A DNA stretch of 64,000 nt from Myxococcota bacterium (GCA_028285625.1 JANQOX010000012.1:124001-188000), one strand, 5' to 3'; shown: positions 26,260-36,091, numbered from the stretch's first letter. Numbers and translations are program-made. Notes: generated from the sequence alone by a model not told the origin.

Positions 26260-26957
26260 GGTCTGGCTCCTATGGGCGCGGAGGTGGCGTCGGGGACGCC
26301 TACGTAAGCGAGAAAGTTGCGTGCGATCTCCTCGGCGAGATCGGCGTCGGAGAGGCTTCGGCCGCCGGCGCGAACCCCCTCCAGCAGAACGGACTGGATC
26401 ATCAACGAGAGCGCGAACAGCACGCCGAGATCGACGGCGCGCTCGGGATCGGGGTGGGTGAATTCGTCGCGGCGGGTGAGCAGGAAGCCCCCGATGCGCG
26501 ACGACAGCAGCTCGCGAAAGCGCACGGCCTCGACCTTGAAGGCCTCGTCGTGCACGGCGCGATGCAGGAATGCCGCGATCAGGTTGCGGCGCTCGCGAAC
26601 CACGGTGACCAGTTCGGCCGCGCAGGCCTCGACCATGTCGGCCACCCGCGCGCCCTCCCAACGTGTGGCGTCGGCCAGGGCGTCGACCCGATCGGAGACG
26701 TCGCGAAAGAAGCGCTCTTCGAGCGCCCGCAGCAGCTCGTTCTTGTCCTTGAAGCGGGCGTAGAAGCCGCCCACCGACGACCCGGCGCGCCGCACGATCT
26801 CGGGGATGGACGCGTCGTCGAGGCCCTTCTCGTGGATCAGAGCCTCTGCGGCCTCGAGGATCCGCAGCAGGGTCCTCTGGCTGCGCGCCTGCTTGGGGCG
26901 CGAGATGCTCGCGAGGTCTCTGGAGCGGTCGGTCTCGTGGTCGGTCGGTTGGGTCAT
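26256..26957 (-). CDS. TetR-family transcriptional regulator
   Basis: A 233-residue regulator. The helix-turn-helix region covers about 25-85: RTLLRILEAAEALIHEKGL, then SIPEIVRRAGSSVGGFYARF and KDKNELLRALEERFF, the standard TetR pattern. The C-terminal ligand domain is helical and not assignable. Its stop overlaps the GTG of the diiron gene. A perfect 12-bp inverted repeat lies 56-86 bases upstream of its ATG and is probably its own operator, giving autoregulation of the regulator-diiron pair. The inducer is likely a hydrophobic substrate of the diiron enzyme, by analogy only. Confidence 0.9.
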   Translation of the reverse strand: MTQPTDHETDRSRDLASISRPKQARSQRTLLRILEAAEALIHEKGLDDASIPEIVRRAGSSVGGFYARFKDKNELLRALEERFFRDVSDRVDALADATRWEGARVADMVEACAAELVTVVRERRNLIAAFLHRAVHDEAFKVEAVRFRELLSSRIGGFLLTRRDEFTHPDPERAVDLGVLFALSLMIQSVLLEGVRAGGRSLSDADLAEEIARNFLAYVGVPDATSAPIGARP

Positions 26958-27012
26958 GGGGCTTCCCGCCGGCCCTGATCGTCCGTCCTGGAGCCGCTCT
27001 GCAGCCCGAAAC

Positions 27013-27043
27013 AGAATCAGAATCCGAATTTGATTCTGATTCT
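27013..27043. promoter_or_regulatory. Perfect 12-bp inverted repeat, probable TetR operator
   Basis: AGAATCAGAATC (27013-27024) and GATTCTGATTCT (27032-27043) are exact reverse complements around a 7-base spacer. Each arm is itself a tandem AGAATC, giving four hexamer half-sites. The site is AT-rich in a 70% GC genome and has no T-tract. It lies 56-86 bases upstream of the TetR ATG at 26957 and reaches the stop of the HAD gene at 27042. Operator function is inferred from these features. Confidence 0.75.
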
Positions 27044-27752
27044 ATGCCCCCAGCTCGATCTCCGCAATGGCCGTCACGATGCGATCCGGCGTGGCGATCG
27101 GGTCGTCGGGCAGGCCTCGGCCCCGGTGATCGACCCAGACCCCGTGGATGCCCACCTCCTGGGCCCCGTGTACGTCGCGGTAGAGGTTGTCCCCGATCAT
27201 CCAGGCCTCCTCCGCCTGGGCCCCGAGGGCCTCGAGCGCCCCACGAAACACCCGGGGATCGGGCTTGCCGAAGCCGAGTTCGCCCTCGACGAAGATCGCG
27301 GCGAAGTACTGCTCGAGGTCGAAGCGCTCGATCTTGGCGCGCTGGAAATCGGGGTGGCCATTGGTGCAGAGCGCCAGGGGGACCCCGGCAGCCCGCCACT
27401 GGGCGAGCTTGTCCACTGCACCCGGGAAGGCCTCTACACGGGCCTCGCGCGTGTCGGTGAAACGGTCGGCGATCTGCTGACCCACGGCCGGGGCCGTGAG
27501 GGCGAGCGCCTCGAAGGCGTGCTGGACGATGCGGCGCCTGGCGCCGCGCATGTCGAGCCGCCCTTCGTCGGAGAGCACCGGGTGCGTCCAGTACCAGTTG
27601 CGGCTGGTGTCGAGCTGGTTCGCGAGCGCGTCGGCCCCGACGCCCAGCGCCGGGGCATGCTCGGCTGCCAGCTCGTGCCAGAGCTCATCTGCCACGCCGG
27701 AGTAGGACAGGATGGTGTCGTCGAGGTCGAGCAGCAGCACACGGGGCGTCAT
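27042..27752 (-). CDS. HAD-superfamily hydrolase (subfamily IA)
   Basis: A 236-residue phosphatase-type HAD protein. Motif I is LLLDLDDTIL with nucleophile Asp9 and acid Asp11. Motif II is CTNGHP, motif III is GFGKPDPRVF (Lys), and motif IV is MIGDNLYRD (Asp-Asp). A helical cap lies between motifs I and II, as in YjjG/phosphoglycolate-phosphatase-type enzymes. The phosphorylated substrate is unknown. It may be co-transcribed with the LOG gene, which starts 24 bases upstream on the same strand. Its stop touches the operator candidate of the downstream TetR gene. Confidence 0.88.
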   Translation of the reverse strand: MTPRVLLLDLDDTILSYSGVADELWHELAAEHAPALGVGADALANQLDTSRNWYWTHPVLSDEGRLDMRGARRRIVQHAFEALALTAPAVGQQIADRFTDTREARVEAFPGAVDKLAQWRAAGVPLALCTNGHPDFQRAKIERFDLEQYFAAIFVEGELGFGKPDPRVFRGALEALGAQAEEAWMIGDNLYRDVHGAQEVGIHGVWVDHRGRGLPDDPIATPDRIVTAIAEIELGA

Positions 27753-27776
27753 GCGGTGGGTCTCTCCAGGATGGGT

Positions 27777-28355
27777 TCAGCGATCGAGCCACTTGTCGAG
27801 GGCCTCGGGGCGCCAGGCCTCGAGACGGTCGAGCAGCCGATCGGGCTCGTCGTCGGTGAGCAGCAGGGCGCGATGCTCGGGCCGCAGGAAGCGCGCCTCG
27901 ACCTGCTGGTCGAGAAAGGCCAGCAGCGGCGCCCAGAACCGCCCGACCTCGAGCAGGGCGCTCGGCTTCGACACGTAGCCCAGCTGCACCCAGGTGAGCA
28001 CCTCGAACAGTTCGTCGAGGGTGCCCACGCCACCCGGCAGCGACACGAAGGCATCGGCCAGCTCGAGCATCCGGGCCTTGCGTGCGAACAGGTCGTCCAC
28101 GACCTCGAGGCGGGTCAGGCCCTCGTGACCCACCTCGCGGTCGTAGAGGGCTCGCGGGATCACGCCGACGACCTCGCCGCCGGCCTCGAGCACAGCGTTG
28201 GCCACGACGCCCATCAGGCCCACGTCGCCTCCGCCGTAGACCAGGCCCTGGCCACGGGCGGCCAGGCGCTCCCCCAGGCGCTGGGCCGCCGCGGTGTAGG
28301 CAGGGTCGTGCCCGGGGCTCGAACCGCAGAAGACGCAGACGCGCCGGATCGGCAT
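27777..28355 (-). CDS. LOG-family nucleotide phosphoribohydrolase (TIGR00730 type)
   Basis: A 192-residue Rossmann-like protein with the two LOG signatures: GGGDVGLMG (41-49) and [16 protein letters not shown] (107-122). The second contains the PGGxGTxxE motif. Members hydrolyse the N-glycosidic bond of nucleoside 5'-monophosphates, including cytokinin ribotides, and are often misannotated as lysine decarboxylases. In most bacteria the role is nucleotide salvage or housekeeping. The ATG at 28355 is preferred since the family starts with [10 protein letters not shown]. It is divergent from the Ser/Thr kinase gene across 99 bases. Confidence 0.9.
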   Translation of the reverse strand: MPIRRVCVFCGSSPGHDPAYTAAAQRLGERLAARGQGLVYGGGDVGLMGVVANAVLEAGGEVVGVIPRALYDREVGHEGLTRLEVVDDLFARKARMLELADAFVSLPGGVGTLDELFEVLTWVQLGYVSKPSALLEVGRFWAPLLAFLDQQVEARFLRPEHRALLLTDDEPDRLLDRLEAWRPEALDKWLDR

Positions 28356-28454
28356 GGGGGACCGATAGCTTGGGGCGGCCCTGCTGCAACCTCGACCCTT
28401 CGAAACGAGCGTTTCCCGGCCAGTTGTGGCCGATGTAGTCTTTGGCGGCCACCG

Positions 28455-30113
28455 ATGATCGGAACGACGCTCGAGCACTACCGGATCACCGAGCGCCTCG
28501 GTGCAGGGGGGATGGGCGAGGTCTATCTCGCGGTCGACATCGAACTCGACCGGGTGGTGGCCATCAAGCGCCTGCGCCAGGAGCTGGCCTACAACGAGGA
28601 GATCGCCGAGCGCTTCCGGGCCGAAGCGCGCGTGCTCGCCAAGCTCGACCACCCGAACGTCGCGACGGTCTACCGCTTCTTCTCCCACGAGGACAGCCTG
28701 TTCCTGGTGATGGAATACGTCGATGGCAAGCCCTTCGGCGAGATCACCCGGCGAGGCGGCCTGCCCACCGAGCAGGCGTTGCCGCTCTTCCAGCAGGCGC
28801 TGTCTGGCATCGGCTACGCCCACGCGGCCGGCGTGGTGCATCGCGACCTCAAGCCCTCGAACCTGATGCTCTCGGATCGCGGCCAGGTCAAGGTGCTCGA
28901 CTTCGGCATCGCCCACCTGGTGGGAAGCTCGCGCATGACGCGCACGGGCATGGTGGTCGGCACGCCGGCCTACATGGCGCCGGAGCAGATCCGCGGCCTC
29001 GAGATCGATCCACGGACCGACCTCTACGCCCTGGGCATCGTGTTCTACGAGATGCTCACCGGCCAGCTTCCGTACGAGGCAGACAGCGACTTCGACATCA
29101 TGCGCGCGCACGTGGAACTTCCGCCCCGGCCGCTGGACCAGCTGTCGCCGAACGTTCCCGCCGCGCTTCAGTCCGCGATCCTCCGCGCGCTGGCCAAGGA
29201 CACCGGCGAGCGCTTCGCCAATGCGTCGGAGTTTGCCGACGCCATCGCCGGCAACACGCCGAGCGCCGCGGTGACGGCGCCACTCACTCCCGAGCAGGTG
29301 GCGACGCTCACGCGCGAGCCCCGCACGGCCCCGGGCGAGACCCTCCGCAATGCGCTGCAGACCGTGACCGGTGCCGTGCGACGGGTTCCGCCGCTGGCGG
29401 CGACCGGGGGGCTCGTCGCGATTCTCGCGGTGGCCCTGGTGGCGCTGCTGCTGCAGCCCGGGCAGCCCCAGGTCGAACCCGCGCAGGGTGGGGCTGCCGT
29501 GGGTGGGGTCGCATCCCCGGCTGCCATGGGCGCGGGAGGGGCCCCGAACCCGGCCGGCTTTGCGGCCGCCGGGAGTGGCACGACGGGCACGGCCGCAGCG
29601 AGCGACACCACGGCGGCCGATCCCGGCGCCGCGCCGGGTGACGCCACGGCGATCGCGGGCACACCGCCGACGGGTGGCGACGCGGGCGCGGCGGCGCCGA
29701 CGGGTGCGACAACCGCCCCCACCAAGCCCATCGCCGCAGCGCCCGCGCCGAAGCGCGCCGCTCCGAAGCCGCCCGCGACCCGTGCGCGCTTCGTCAAGAT
29801 CGACGTGCACGGCAGCATGCGCCGAGGCGGGCCCTTTGCCAGGCCGGCGGGCTACAACGCGTTGGTCGAGCTCTCGAAGACCCCAGGCGGCCGGCCCATC
29901 GAGGTAGAGGAGATCGTCGAGGCCCGACTCGGCGGGGAACGCATGCTGCGCGAGGTGATGGCGTCGAAGATGCGCAAGCCCGGGCGCTTCCAGGTGAAGT
30001 CGCGCGTGGCGGCCCTGCGCTCGCTCGAGCCCGACACCTACGACATGCAGCTGAAGATCGTTGCCGGCGGGCGCGAGCTCGCCGTCCACAAGTGGAAGCT
30101 GCGCATCAAGTAA
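28455..30113 (+). CDS. Membrane-anchored Ser/Thr protein kinase with unrecognised C-terminal domain
   Basis: A 552-residue Hanks-type kinase. Catalytic features are all present: GAGGMG (16-21), Lys38, HRDLKPSN (129-136), DFG (149-151), and APE (175-177) after a Thr/Ser-rich activation loop. One membrane segment lies at about 314-334. A low-complexity Ala/Gly/Thr/Pro linker (about 335-445) leads to a roughly 105-residue basic outer domain rich in beta-type sequence (about 446-552). It does not look like PASTA, WD40 or TPR repeats. The outer domain would sense a periplasmic signal. It stands alone, divergent from the LOG gene. Confidence 0.9.
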   Translation: MIGTTLEHYRITERLGAGGMGEVYLAVDIELDRVVAIKRLRQELAYNEEIAERFRAEARVLAKLDHPNVATVYRFFSHEDSLFLVMEYVDGKPFGEITRRGGLPTEQALPLFQQALSGIGYAHAAGVVHRDLKPSNLMLSDRGQVKVLDFGIAHLVGSSRMTRTGMVVGTPAYMAPEQIRGLEIDPRTDLYALGIVFYEMLTGQLPYEADSDFDIMRAHVELPPRPLDQLSPNVPAALQSAILRALAKDTGERFANASEFADAIAGNTPSAAVTAPLTPEQVATLTREPRTAPGETLRNALQTVTGAVRRVPPLAATGGLVAILAVALVALLLQPGQPQVEPAQGGAAVGGVASPAAMGAGGAPNPAGFAAAGSGTTGTAAASDTTAADPGAAPGDATAIAGTPPTGGDAGAAAPTGATTAPTKPIAAAPAPKRAAPKPPATRARFVKIDVHGSMRRGGPFARPAGYNALVELSKTPGGRPIEVEEIVEARLGGERMLREVMASKMRKPGRFQVKSRVAALRSLEPDTYDMQLKIVAGGRELAVHKWKLRIK

Positions 30114-30128
30114 CGGCCGTGCAGCGTT

Positions 30129-30899
30129 CTAGCGCGCCGAACCGAACCCGCCGCGAGACGCCACCAGCTCGCCCGTCACCCAGTCGGCGTCTTCGGAGCA
30201 GAGCCAGGCGATGAGCCGAGCCGCATCGTCCGGCTCGCCAATGCGACCGCGCGGCGCACGCGCGAGCAGCTCGGGGCGGAAGGCGTCACTCACCCAGCCG
30301 GTGTCGGTGGGCCCCGGGTCCACGGCGTTCACGGAGATGCCCCGACCGGCGAGCTCGCCCGCCAGGCTCGTGGTGAGCGCGTGCAGCGCGCCCTTGGACG
30401 CGACGTAGCAGGACTCGCCGGGCATCGGGCCGAGGTGCTGGCCCGAGGACATCAGCACGATCCGGCCGTGGGGCGCCCCATCGTGGCGACGCACGAATGC
30501 GCCGATCAGCAGCATGCTGGCGCGCACGTTGACCGAGAGCGCGCGGTCGATCTCGTCCGCAGAGATCTCGTGGATCGGCGCGCCGCTCCAATGCGTGTGG
30601 TTCACCACCAACACGTCGAGCCGCTCGTGCACATCGTGAACGTGGTCGATCACTTCGGCCGCCGCTTCGGCGCGGCCGAGATCCACCTCGATCGCGCTGG
30701 CCTCCACACCGAGCGTGCGAAGCTCGGCGGCCAGGTCCTCGGGGGTCTCCTCGGCGCCTCGGCCCTGCTCGGCGTCGTAGGCGCGGTAGGCCTGAAGCGC
30801 CACGTCACACCCCGACTGCGCCAGCCGCTGGGCCACGGCCCAACCGATGCCCCCGCGGCGGCTGGCCCCGGTCACCAGCGCCACGCGACGGCCCGTCAT
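30129..30899 (-). CDS. Short-chain dehydrogenase/reductase
   Basis: A 256-residue SDR with the divergent cofactor loop VTGASRRGGIGWA (10-21) and catalytic residues near Ser152, Tyr165 and Lys169. The usual NNAG motif is replaced by VNHTHWSG (99-106), where the Asn is kept but the Ala-Gly is not. This occurs in some plant-type and antibiotic-resistance-associated SDRs. The C-terminal SRGGFGSAR replaces the common GG-tail. The substrate is unknown. It is the last gene of a likely operon with a SAM methyltransferase (22 bases upstream) and a membrane phosphodiesterase. Confidence 0.8.
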   Translation of the reverse strand: MTGRRVALVTGASRRGGIGWAVAQRLAQSGCDVALQAYRAYDAEQGRGAEETPEDLAAELRTLGVEASAIEVDLGRAEAAAEVIDHVHDVHERLDVLVVNHTHWSGAPIHEISADEIDRALSVNVRASMLLIGAFVRRHDGAPHGRIVLMSSGQHLGPMPGESCYVASKGALHALTTSLAGELAGRGISVNAVDPGPTDTGWVSDAFRPELLARAPRGRIGEPDDAARLIAWLCSEDADWVTGELVASRGGFGSAR

Positions 30900-30921
30900 C
30901 TCGACCTCCGGCCTTCGTACC

Positions 30922-31719
30922 TCATGCAGCCCTCCGCGCCATGTAGAGCTCCGCGATGTGATCCACCGTGAACACGCCGCCCTCGCGTTCGATCACACGG
31001 GCCACGCCGTCCACCAGCCGGTCGAGCACGGCGGGCGCGAGCGCGCGGTGGTCCGAGTGCGTGCGCAGCAACCGGGTGTAGTGGTCCGGCGTGTGGCGCG
31101 CCTGCCATGGGAACACCTCGCGAAGTGCGGGATCGAAACGGCCGCTCTCGGCGATCCGCTCCGCGGGGTCACCGTGGCTGGTGATGCTCTTGCCGCCTCG
31201 CTCGATCAGGTGCGGTGCGTGCTCGCGGTACGCCTCGAGGATCGCCCCGTGCATCGGCTCCGCCTCGGCTTCGGGCACCGGCTTGTTCCAGAACGTCGCC
31301 ATCCAGCCTCCCGGCCGCAGCGCATTCGCCGACTTCTGGTACGCCACGGCCGGGTCCACCCAGTGGAAGGCCTGCCCCGAGATCAGCAGGTCGTAGGGCT
31401 CCTCGGGGAGCTGCCAGTCTTCGAAGCGCGCGACCTCCACCAACACCCGGGGATACGGCGCCACGTGCTCGGCCAGGCGGGCGGCCAACGCGGGGCCCGG
31501 CTCGAGGCACGTCATGACGTAGCCGCGCCGCGCGAAGGGCAGCGTGGCTTTGCCGGGTCCCGCGCCGATCTCGACGATGCGGCCGGCCGGGCCGATGCCC
31601 GACACCTCGAGGATGCGCTCGACCAGGGGTTCGGGATAGCGCGGGCGGACTTCGTCGTAGAGCTCTGCGACGTCGTCGAAGACCTGGGAGAGCCGCCGGC
31701 GCTCGGTCTCGACGTCCAC
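30922..31719 (-). CDS. Class I SAM-dependent methyltransferase
   Basis: A 265-residue methyltransferase. The SAM loop GRIVEIGAGPGKATLPFAR (about 46-64), the acidic residue in MTCLEPG and the later YDLLISGQAFHWVDP are motifs of the methyltransf_11 type. A C-terminal substrate cap of about 120 residues follows. The acceptor is not identifiable. The GTG start lies four bases after the stop of the phosphodiesterase gene, so the two are very likely in one transcript. An SDR follows after 22 bases. Confidence 0.85.
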   Translation of the reverse strand: MDVETERRRLSQVFDDVAELYDEVRPRYPEPLVERILEVSGIGPAGRIVEIGAGPGKATLPFARRGYVMTCLEPGPALAARLAEHVAPYPRVLVEVARFEDWQLPEEPYDLLISGQAFHWVDPAVAYQKSANALRPGGWMATFWNKPVPEAEAEPMHGAILEAYREHAPHLIERGGKSITSHGDPAERIAESGRFDPALREVFPWQARHTPDHYTRLLRTHSDHRALAPAVLDRLVDGVARVIEREGGVFTVDHIAELYMARRAA

Positions 31720-31723
31720 CAGC

Positions 31724-33661
31724 CTACTCGATGTAGCCGAGGGCCTGCAGCTTCTCGAGCATCGCCTCGTCCTCGCCCGAGGCCTGGATCGTGCGTGTTC
31801 CGGCCTTGCCCACGTCGTAGGTCGCGATGCGGACCGGGGGCGGTTCGAGGAGCGTGGGATCGAGCGCCTCGGTGATCACCCGGCCCTCCAGCTCGTCCGA
31901 CAGGGGCAGACCCAGCAGGTGGAAGACCGTCGGCGCCACGTCGACGATCGCCGGCCCCTCGAAGCGACCGGGCCGAATGCCCCGCCCCGTCGCGAGAAAG
32001 ACGCCAGCCGGCGCATCCTGGTGCCCGTAACGCAGCTCTTCGCCGGCTTCGCGCCCCCAGCCGTGGTCCGAGACCAGCACGACCGTCGTGTCGGGGTCGG
32101 CATGGGCCGCGATCGCGCCCAGCGTCTCGTCGACCCACACGACCATCTCGTCCATGCAGTCCTTGAAGCGCGCGATCTCGTCGGCCGGTTGGTGATCGGG
32201 CGCCTCCGGCACCGTCAGCTCGAAGGCCATGTGTCCGAAGGTGTCGAAGGCGTTGTAGTAGGTGAACACGAAGTCCGGCTTGCCCCGCTCGAGCAGATGC
32301 AGCGTGCTGTCGCGCGTGAAGCGATCGTTGAGAACGGCCCAGGACATCATCCGGATGCGAGGCTTGTGACCCGTCGACCGGCGCTCGGCCACCAGCTCCG
32401 TGAAGCGGGCCCGGTCCTCGTCGGTCAGGTGGAGAAAGCGGTCGAGGGTGTCGGGGCCGGCCTCGTCCACCCGCAGCTCGTAGGCCGCGAGCTCCTCGTT
32501 CAGCGATGCCGGGTAGGTCCGCGTGTGGTTCGAGGCGCCCTTGTGGCGAACCCGGCGCAGCTCGTCGAAGTCGCTCGGCCGGTAGAAGGCGTGGTCGGTC
32601 ACCAGGCTTCCGCGAACGGCCTCGGCCGGGTAGGTGGACCAGGCGCTCACCACGGCCACTTCGAGCCCGGCCTCGCTGGCGAGGTTCCAGATGGCCTTCG
32701 TTCGGCGCGCCAGGTTCGAGATGGGGATTCGGTGGATGCTGTCGAAGGCGCCGAGCATCGGCTGGACGGCACCCAGCTCGCGGTGCTTCTCGAGGCCGGC
32801 CACACCGAGCCTCGGGAACTGCACGATCGAGAAGTCCACGATGCCGTGGTCCTCGGGCAGGCGGCCGGTGAACACCGTGTTCCAGATGCGCGGGCTCCAG
32901 GTGGGAATCATCGAACCCAGCTCGGCGTGCGCACCCTCGCGCTTCATCCGCGCGAGATTCGGAGCCCGACCCGTCGCGGCGACGCGGTCGACCGCTTCCC
33001 AGCTGAGTCCATCCACGCCGATCAAGAAGACCCGACCGCGGTCGGACGCGAGCGAGACCTCGGGAAGGGGCTCGAAGACCGGCCGCCCGATGGCGTCGGC
33101 CTCTTCGGGCGTGAGTTCGGCGGCCGAGGCGGCCTGCTTGGCCGCCGGTGCCGGAGCAGTCGCGAGCACCCAGCCCAGCCCGCCCGTCGTCAGCACCAAA
33201 GAGACCGCGGCCAGCACCCGCCCCAGCCCACTCTGGGCGATTCCCTCGGCGAGAGCAGGAGTACGCCGAAGCAGCCGCCAGACGAAGGGCATGGCGAGCA
33301 GCGCCACGATGGCCAGGCCCCTCAGCACCAGCGGTCCACGCGCCGTGGCGAAACGCTCGAAGGAGAGGAGGAGCAGCACCACGGCCGGCAGCAGACCCGC
33401 GGCCAGCGTCAGGTGCAGCGAGAACGTCTCGAGCGCGCTGCGGCCACGGGCGAACACGGCAAGGACGACGGCGACCCCCAGGCCCAGCAGGCCGTACTGC
33501 AGGGCGCCGGCGCCCGCGGTCGACGCCAGCAGCCGCAAAGCGTTCTCGTCGACGGGAGGAGCCAGCCCATTGGCCCGCAGCACCATCGCGCCAGCGACGA
33601 GTCCGACCAGGATGCCCGCGAAGAGCCAGATGCGGAGGATCGCGTTTCCGTGGGGACCCAT
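31724..33661 (-). CDS. Membrane-anchored alkaline phosphatase superfamily protein
   Basis: A 645-residue protein. The N-terminal 170 residues hold about five membrane segments. A periplasmic catalytic domain follows: VFLIGVDGLSWEAVDRVA supplies a metal-ligand Asp, IPTWSPRIWNTVFTG the probable nucleophile region, TYYNAFDTFGHM a His/Asp pair, and VLVSDHGWG the second Asp-His pair. The tail KLQALGYIE matches the LKALGYLE tail of the soluble paralogue at 16739-18385. The start at 33661 has no clear ribosome site, so a start at 33745 is possible. It leads an operon with a methyltransferase and an SDR. It probably hydrolyses or transfers a phospho-group on an envelope molecule. Confidence 0.8.
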   Translation of the reverse strand: MGPHGNAILRIWLFAGILVGLVAGAMVLRANGLAPPVDENALRLLASTAGAGALQYGLLGLGVAVVLAVFARGRSALETFSLHLTLAAGLLPAVVLLLLSFERFATARGPLVLRGLAIVALLAMPFVWRLLRRTPALAEGIAQSGLGRVLAAVSLVLTTGGLGWVLATAPAPAAKQAASAAELTPEEADAIGRPVFEPLPEVSLASDRGRVFLIGVDGLSWEAVDRVAATGRAPNLARMKREGAHAELGSMIPTWSPRIWNTVFTGRLPEDHGIVDFSIVQFPRLGVAGLEKHRELGAVQPMLGAFDSIHRIPISNLARRTKAIWNLASEAGLEVAVVSAWSTYPAEAVRGSLVTDHAFYRPSDFDELRRVRHKGASNHTRTYPASLNEELAAYELRVDEAGPDTLDRFLHLTDEDRARFTELVAERRSTGHKPRIRMMSWAVLNDRFTRDSTLHLLERGKPDFVFTYYNAFDTFGHMAFELTVPEAPDHQPADEIARFKDCMDEMVVWVDETLGAIAAHADPDTTVVLVSDHGWGREAGEELRYGHQDAPAGVFLATGRGIRPGRFEGPAIVDVAPTVFHLLGLPLSDELEGRVITEALDPTLLEPPPVRIATYDVGKAGTRTIQASGEDEAMLEKLQALGYIE

Positions 33662-33762
33662 GAGGGGGGCAAGGCTACACGAGCCCTGCGGCCCATGCCT
33701 TGCGCGAGAATGCGTCTCGCCGCCGCTAGGCTGGGTGGGCGCCAACGCGAAGGGGTCGAGGC

Positions 33763-34517
33763 ATGGACGTGCGGGGCCGGACGGTCGTGATCACCGGTGC
33801 GAGTCGCGGGTTGGGCGCCGGAGTTGCGCACGCGATGCATGCGGCGGGCATGCGGGTTGCCGTTTGCGCGCGCACCACACCGGCACTGCCGGAGGGTGAG
33901 CGCGTCCTGGCTCGCCAGCTCGACGTGGCCGACGCCGAGGCCGTCGCGCGGCTGGCCGAGGCAGCCGGCGAGCGCTTCGGCGCCATCGACCTGTGGATCA
34001 ACAATGCGGGCGTGCTGGGCCCGATCGCGCCGCTGCGAAGCGTCTCGGCCGAGGCGTTCGACGAGCACGTCCGCATCAACCTCCACGGTGTCTTCCACGG
34101 CACCCGGGCCTTCGTCCACCACGTCCGTCAGCGCGAGGGAGAGGGCGTCCTGCTCAACATCTCGTCGGGCGCAGCGCGAAGGCCGTACCACGGCTGGTCG
34201 GCCTACTGCGCGAGCAAGGCCGCGGTCGACCGGCTGACCGAGTGCGTCGCGCTCGAAGAGCGCGCGGCCGGATTGCGCGCCCACGCCGTCGCGCCGGGCG
34301 TGATCGACACCGACATGCAGGCGATGATCCGCGCCAGCACGGCCGAGAACTTCGCCGAGGTCGAGCGCTTTCGCGCGCGCAAGCGCGAAGGGCGGTTCGC
34401 CACCGCCGAACACGTGGCGCAGGGCCTGCTGGCCCTCGCCTTCGATCCAAAGGCGCGGGCCGACGAGGTGATCGTGACGTTGCCCGAGCCGCCCGCGAGC
34501 ACACCGGGGAGCGCGCG

Positions 34518-34521
<4 letters not shown>
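33763..34521 (+). CDS. Short-chain dehydrogenase/reductase
   Basis: A 252-residue classical [11 protein letters not shown] cofactor loop (11-18), INNAG (79-83), and catalytic Ser135, Tyr148 and Lys152 in AYCASKAAV. The segment [15 protein letters not shown] fits the benzil reductase/sepiapterin reductase-like branch. The substrate is unknown. The ATG follows GGGTCGAGG. It is divergent from the phosphodiesterase operon and ends convergently with the alpha/beta hydrolase gene, the two stops sharing bases 34518-34521. Confidence 0.85.
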
Positions 34522-35213
<692 letters not shown>

Positions 35214-35308
35214 CCGCCCAGCCTACCATCCGCGTTCGCCCCAGCCGGCGCAGCCACCCCGGTGTCGCAGCGTCGGCCTTGCGGGTTTCACCGGGTACCA
35301 TCGGGGCC

Positions 35309-36091
35309 GTGCCGATTCCGCGTCTACGGCTGTTCGAGTTCCAGGACCAGTCCTGGCTGCCCGGGTCGCTCCGCCGGGGGGTGGTCGCGTTTCTGGCCCT
35401 CGCCGCCCGCGTGACCGGCCAGGCCGCCGCCCTGGCCCCGAAGGTCGAAGAGGCGCTGCTGCGGTCGGGCGCCGAGGAGATCCTCGACCTGTGCTCGGGG
35501 GCAGGCGGACCGATCGGCCCCATCGCCGAGGCCCTGGAACGGCGCGGCGTCTCGGTCAAGGTCTGGCTGTCGGACCTGCACCCCACCGCGGTGGCCGAGG
35601 CTCCTGCGCGCTCTCCCGGCCGAACCCGAACGACCTACCTGAGCGAGCCCATCGACGCCGCACGCGTGCCGGCGGGGCCGCGCCGGCTGCGCACGATCTT
35701 CAATGCGCTCCATCACTTCGAGCCGGACGCGGTGCGAGAGATCCTGCGCGACGCCACGCGCTCGCGATGCGGCATCGCGGCCTTCGAACTGGTCGAGCGC
35801 AGGCCGCTGGCGATGCTGACGATGCTGTTCTCGCCCTTCGCCGTATGGCTGGCGATGCCCTTCGTCCGACCCGTGCGCCCCCTGGCCCTCGCCCTGACCT
35901 ACCTGCTGCCGGTGATTCCGGCCATCGTCGCCTGGGACGGCCTGGTGTCGTGCCTGCGCGCCTATCGCCCGGAGGACCTCCTGGGTCTCGTCGAGGACGT
36001 GGGCGCGGCCGACTACGACTGGGAGGTGGGACGCATCTCGATCCGTGGCGTGCCCGTCGACGCCACCTACCTGATCGGAACTCCTCGCTGA
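35309..36091 (+). CDS. SAM-methyltransferase-like protein with hydrophobic C-terminal half
   Basis: A 260-residue protein. EEILDLCSGAGGPIGPIAEAL (about 55-75) is a class I SAM loop, followed by VWLSDLHP at the acidic position and a post-loop IFNALHHFEP. From about 155 to 215 it is strongly hydrophobic, with two probable membrane segments, which is unusual for a methyltransferase. GTG at 35309 is chosen; a TTG at 35279 would add ten residues. It lies next to the polyene cluster, 21 bases from the convergent ketosynthase gene. Aryl-polyene clusters often carry a methyltransferase, so it may belong to the pathway, but that is inference. Confidence 0.65.
   Translation: MPIPRLRLFEFQDQSWLPGSLRRGVVAFLALAARVTGQAAALAPKVEEALLRSGAEEILDLCSGAGGPIGPIAEALERRGVSVKVWLSDLHPTAVAEAPARSPGRTRTTYLSEPIDAARVPAGPRRLRTIFNALHHFEPDAVREILRDATRSRCGIAAFELVERRPLAMLTMLFSPFAVWLAMPFVRPVRPLALALTYLLPVIPAIVAWDGLVSCLRAYRPEDLLGLVEDVGAADYDWEVGRISIRGVPVDATYLIGTPR

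Noticed and set aside
27013..27043. Intrinsic terminator of the HAD gene
   Set aside because: The stem is AT-rich and weak and there is no T-tract. Its place before the TetR gene fits an operator better.
27030..28454. N-terminal extension of the Ser/Thr kinase frame by about 475 codons
   Set aside because: It is antisense to the HAD and LOG genes, and the kinase fold starts exactly at the ATG at 28455.
31919..33790. A 623-codon plus-strand frame opposite the membrane phosphodiesterase
   Set aside because: The composition is Arg/Gly/His/Gln-rich with no domain, while the minus-strand protein has complete catalytic motifs.
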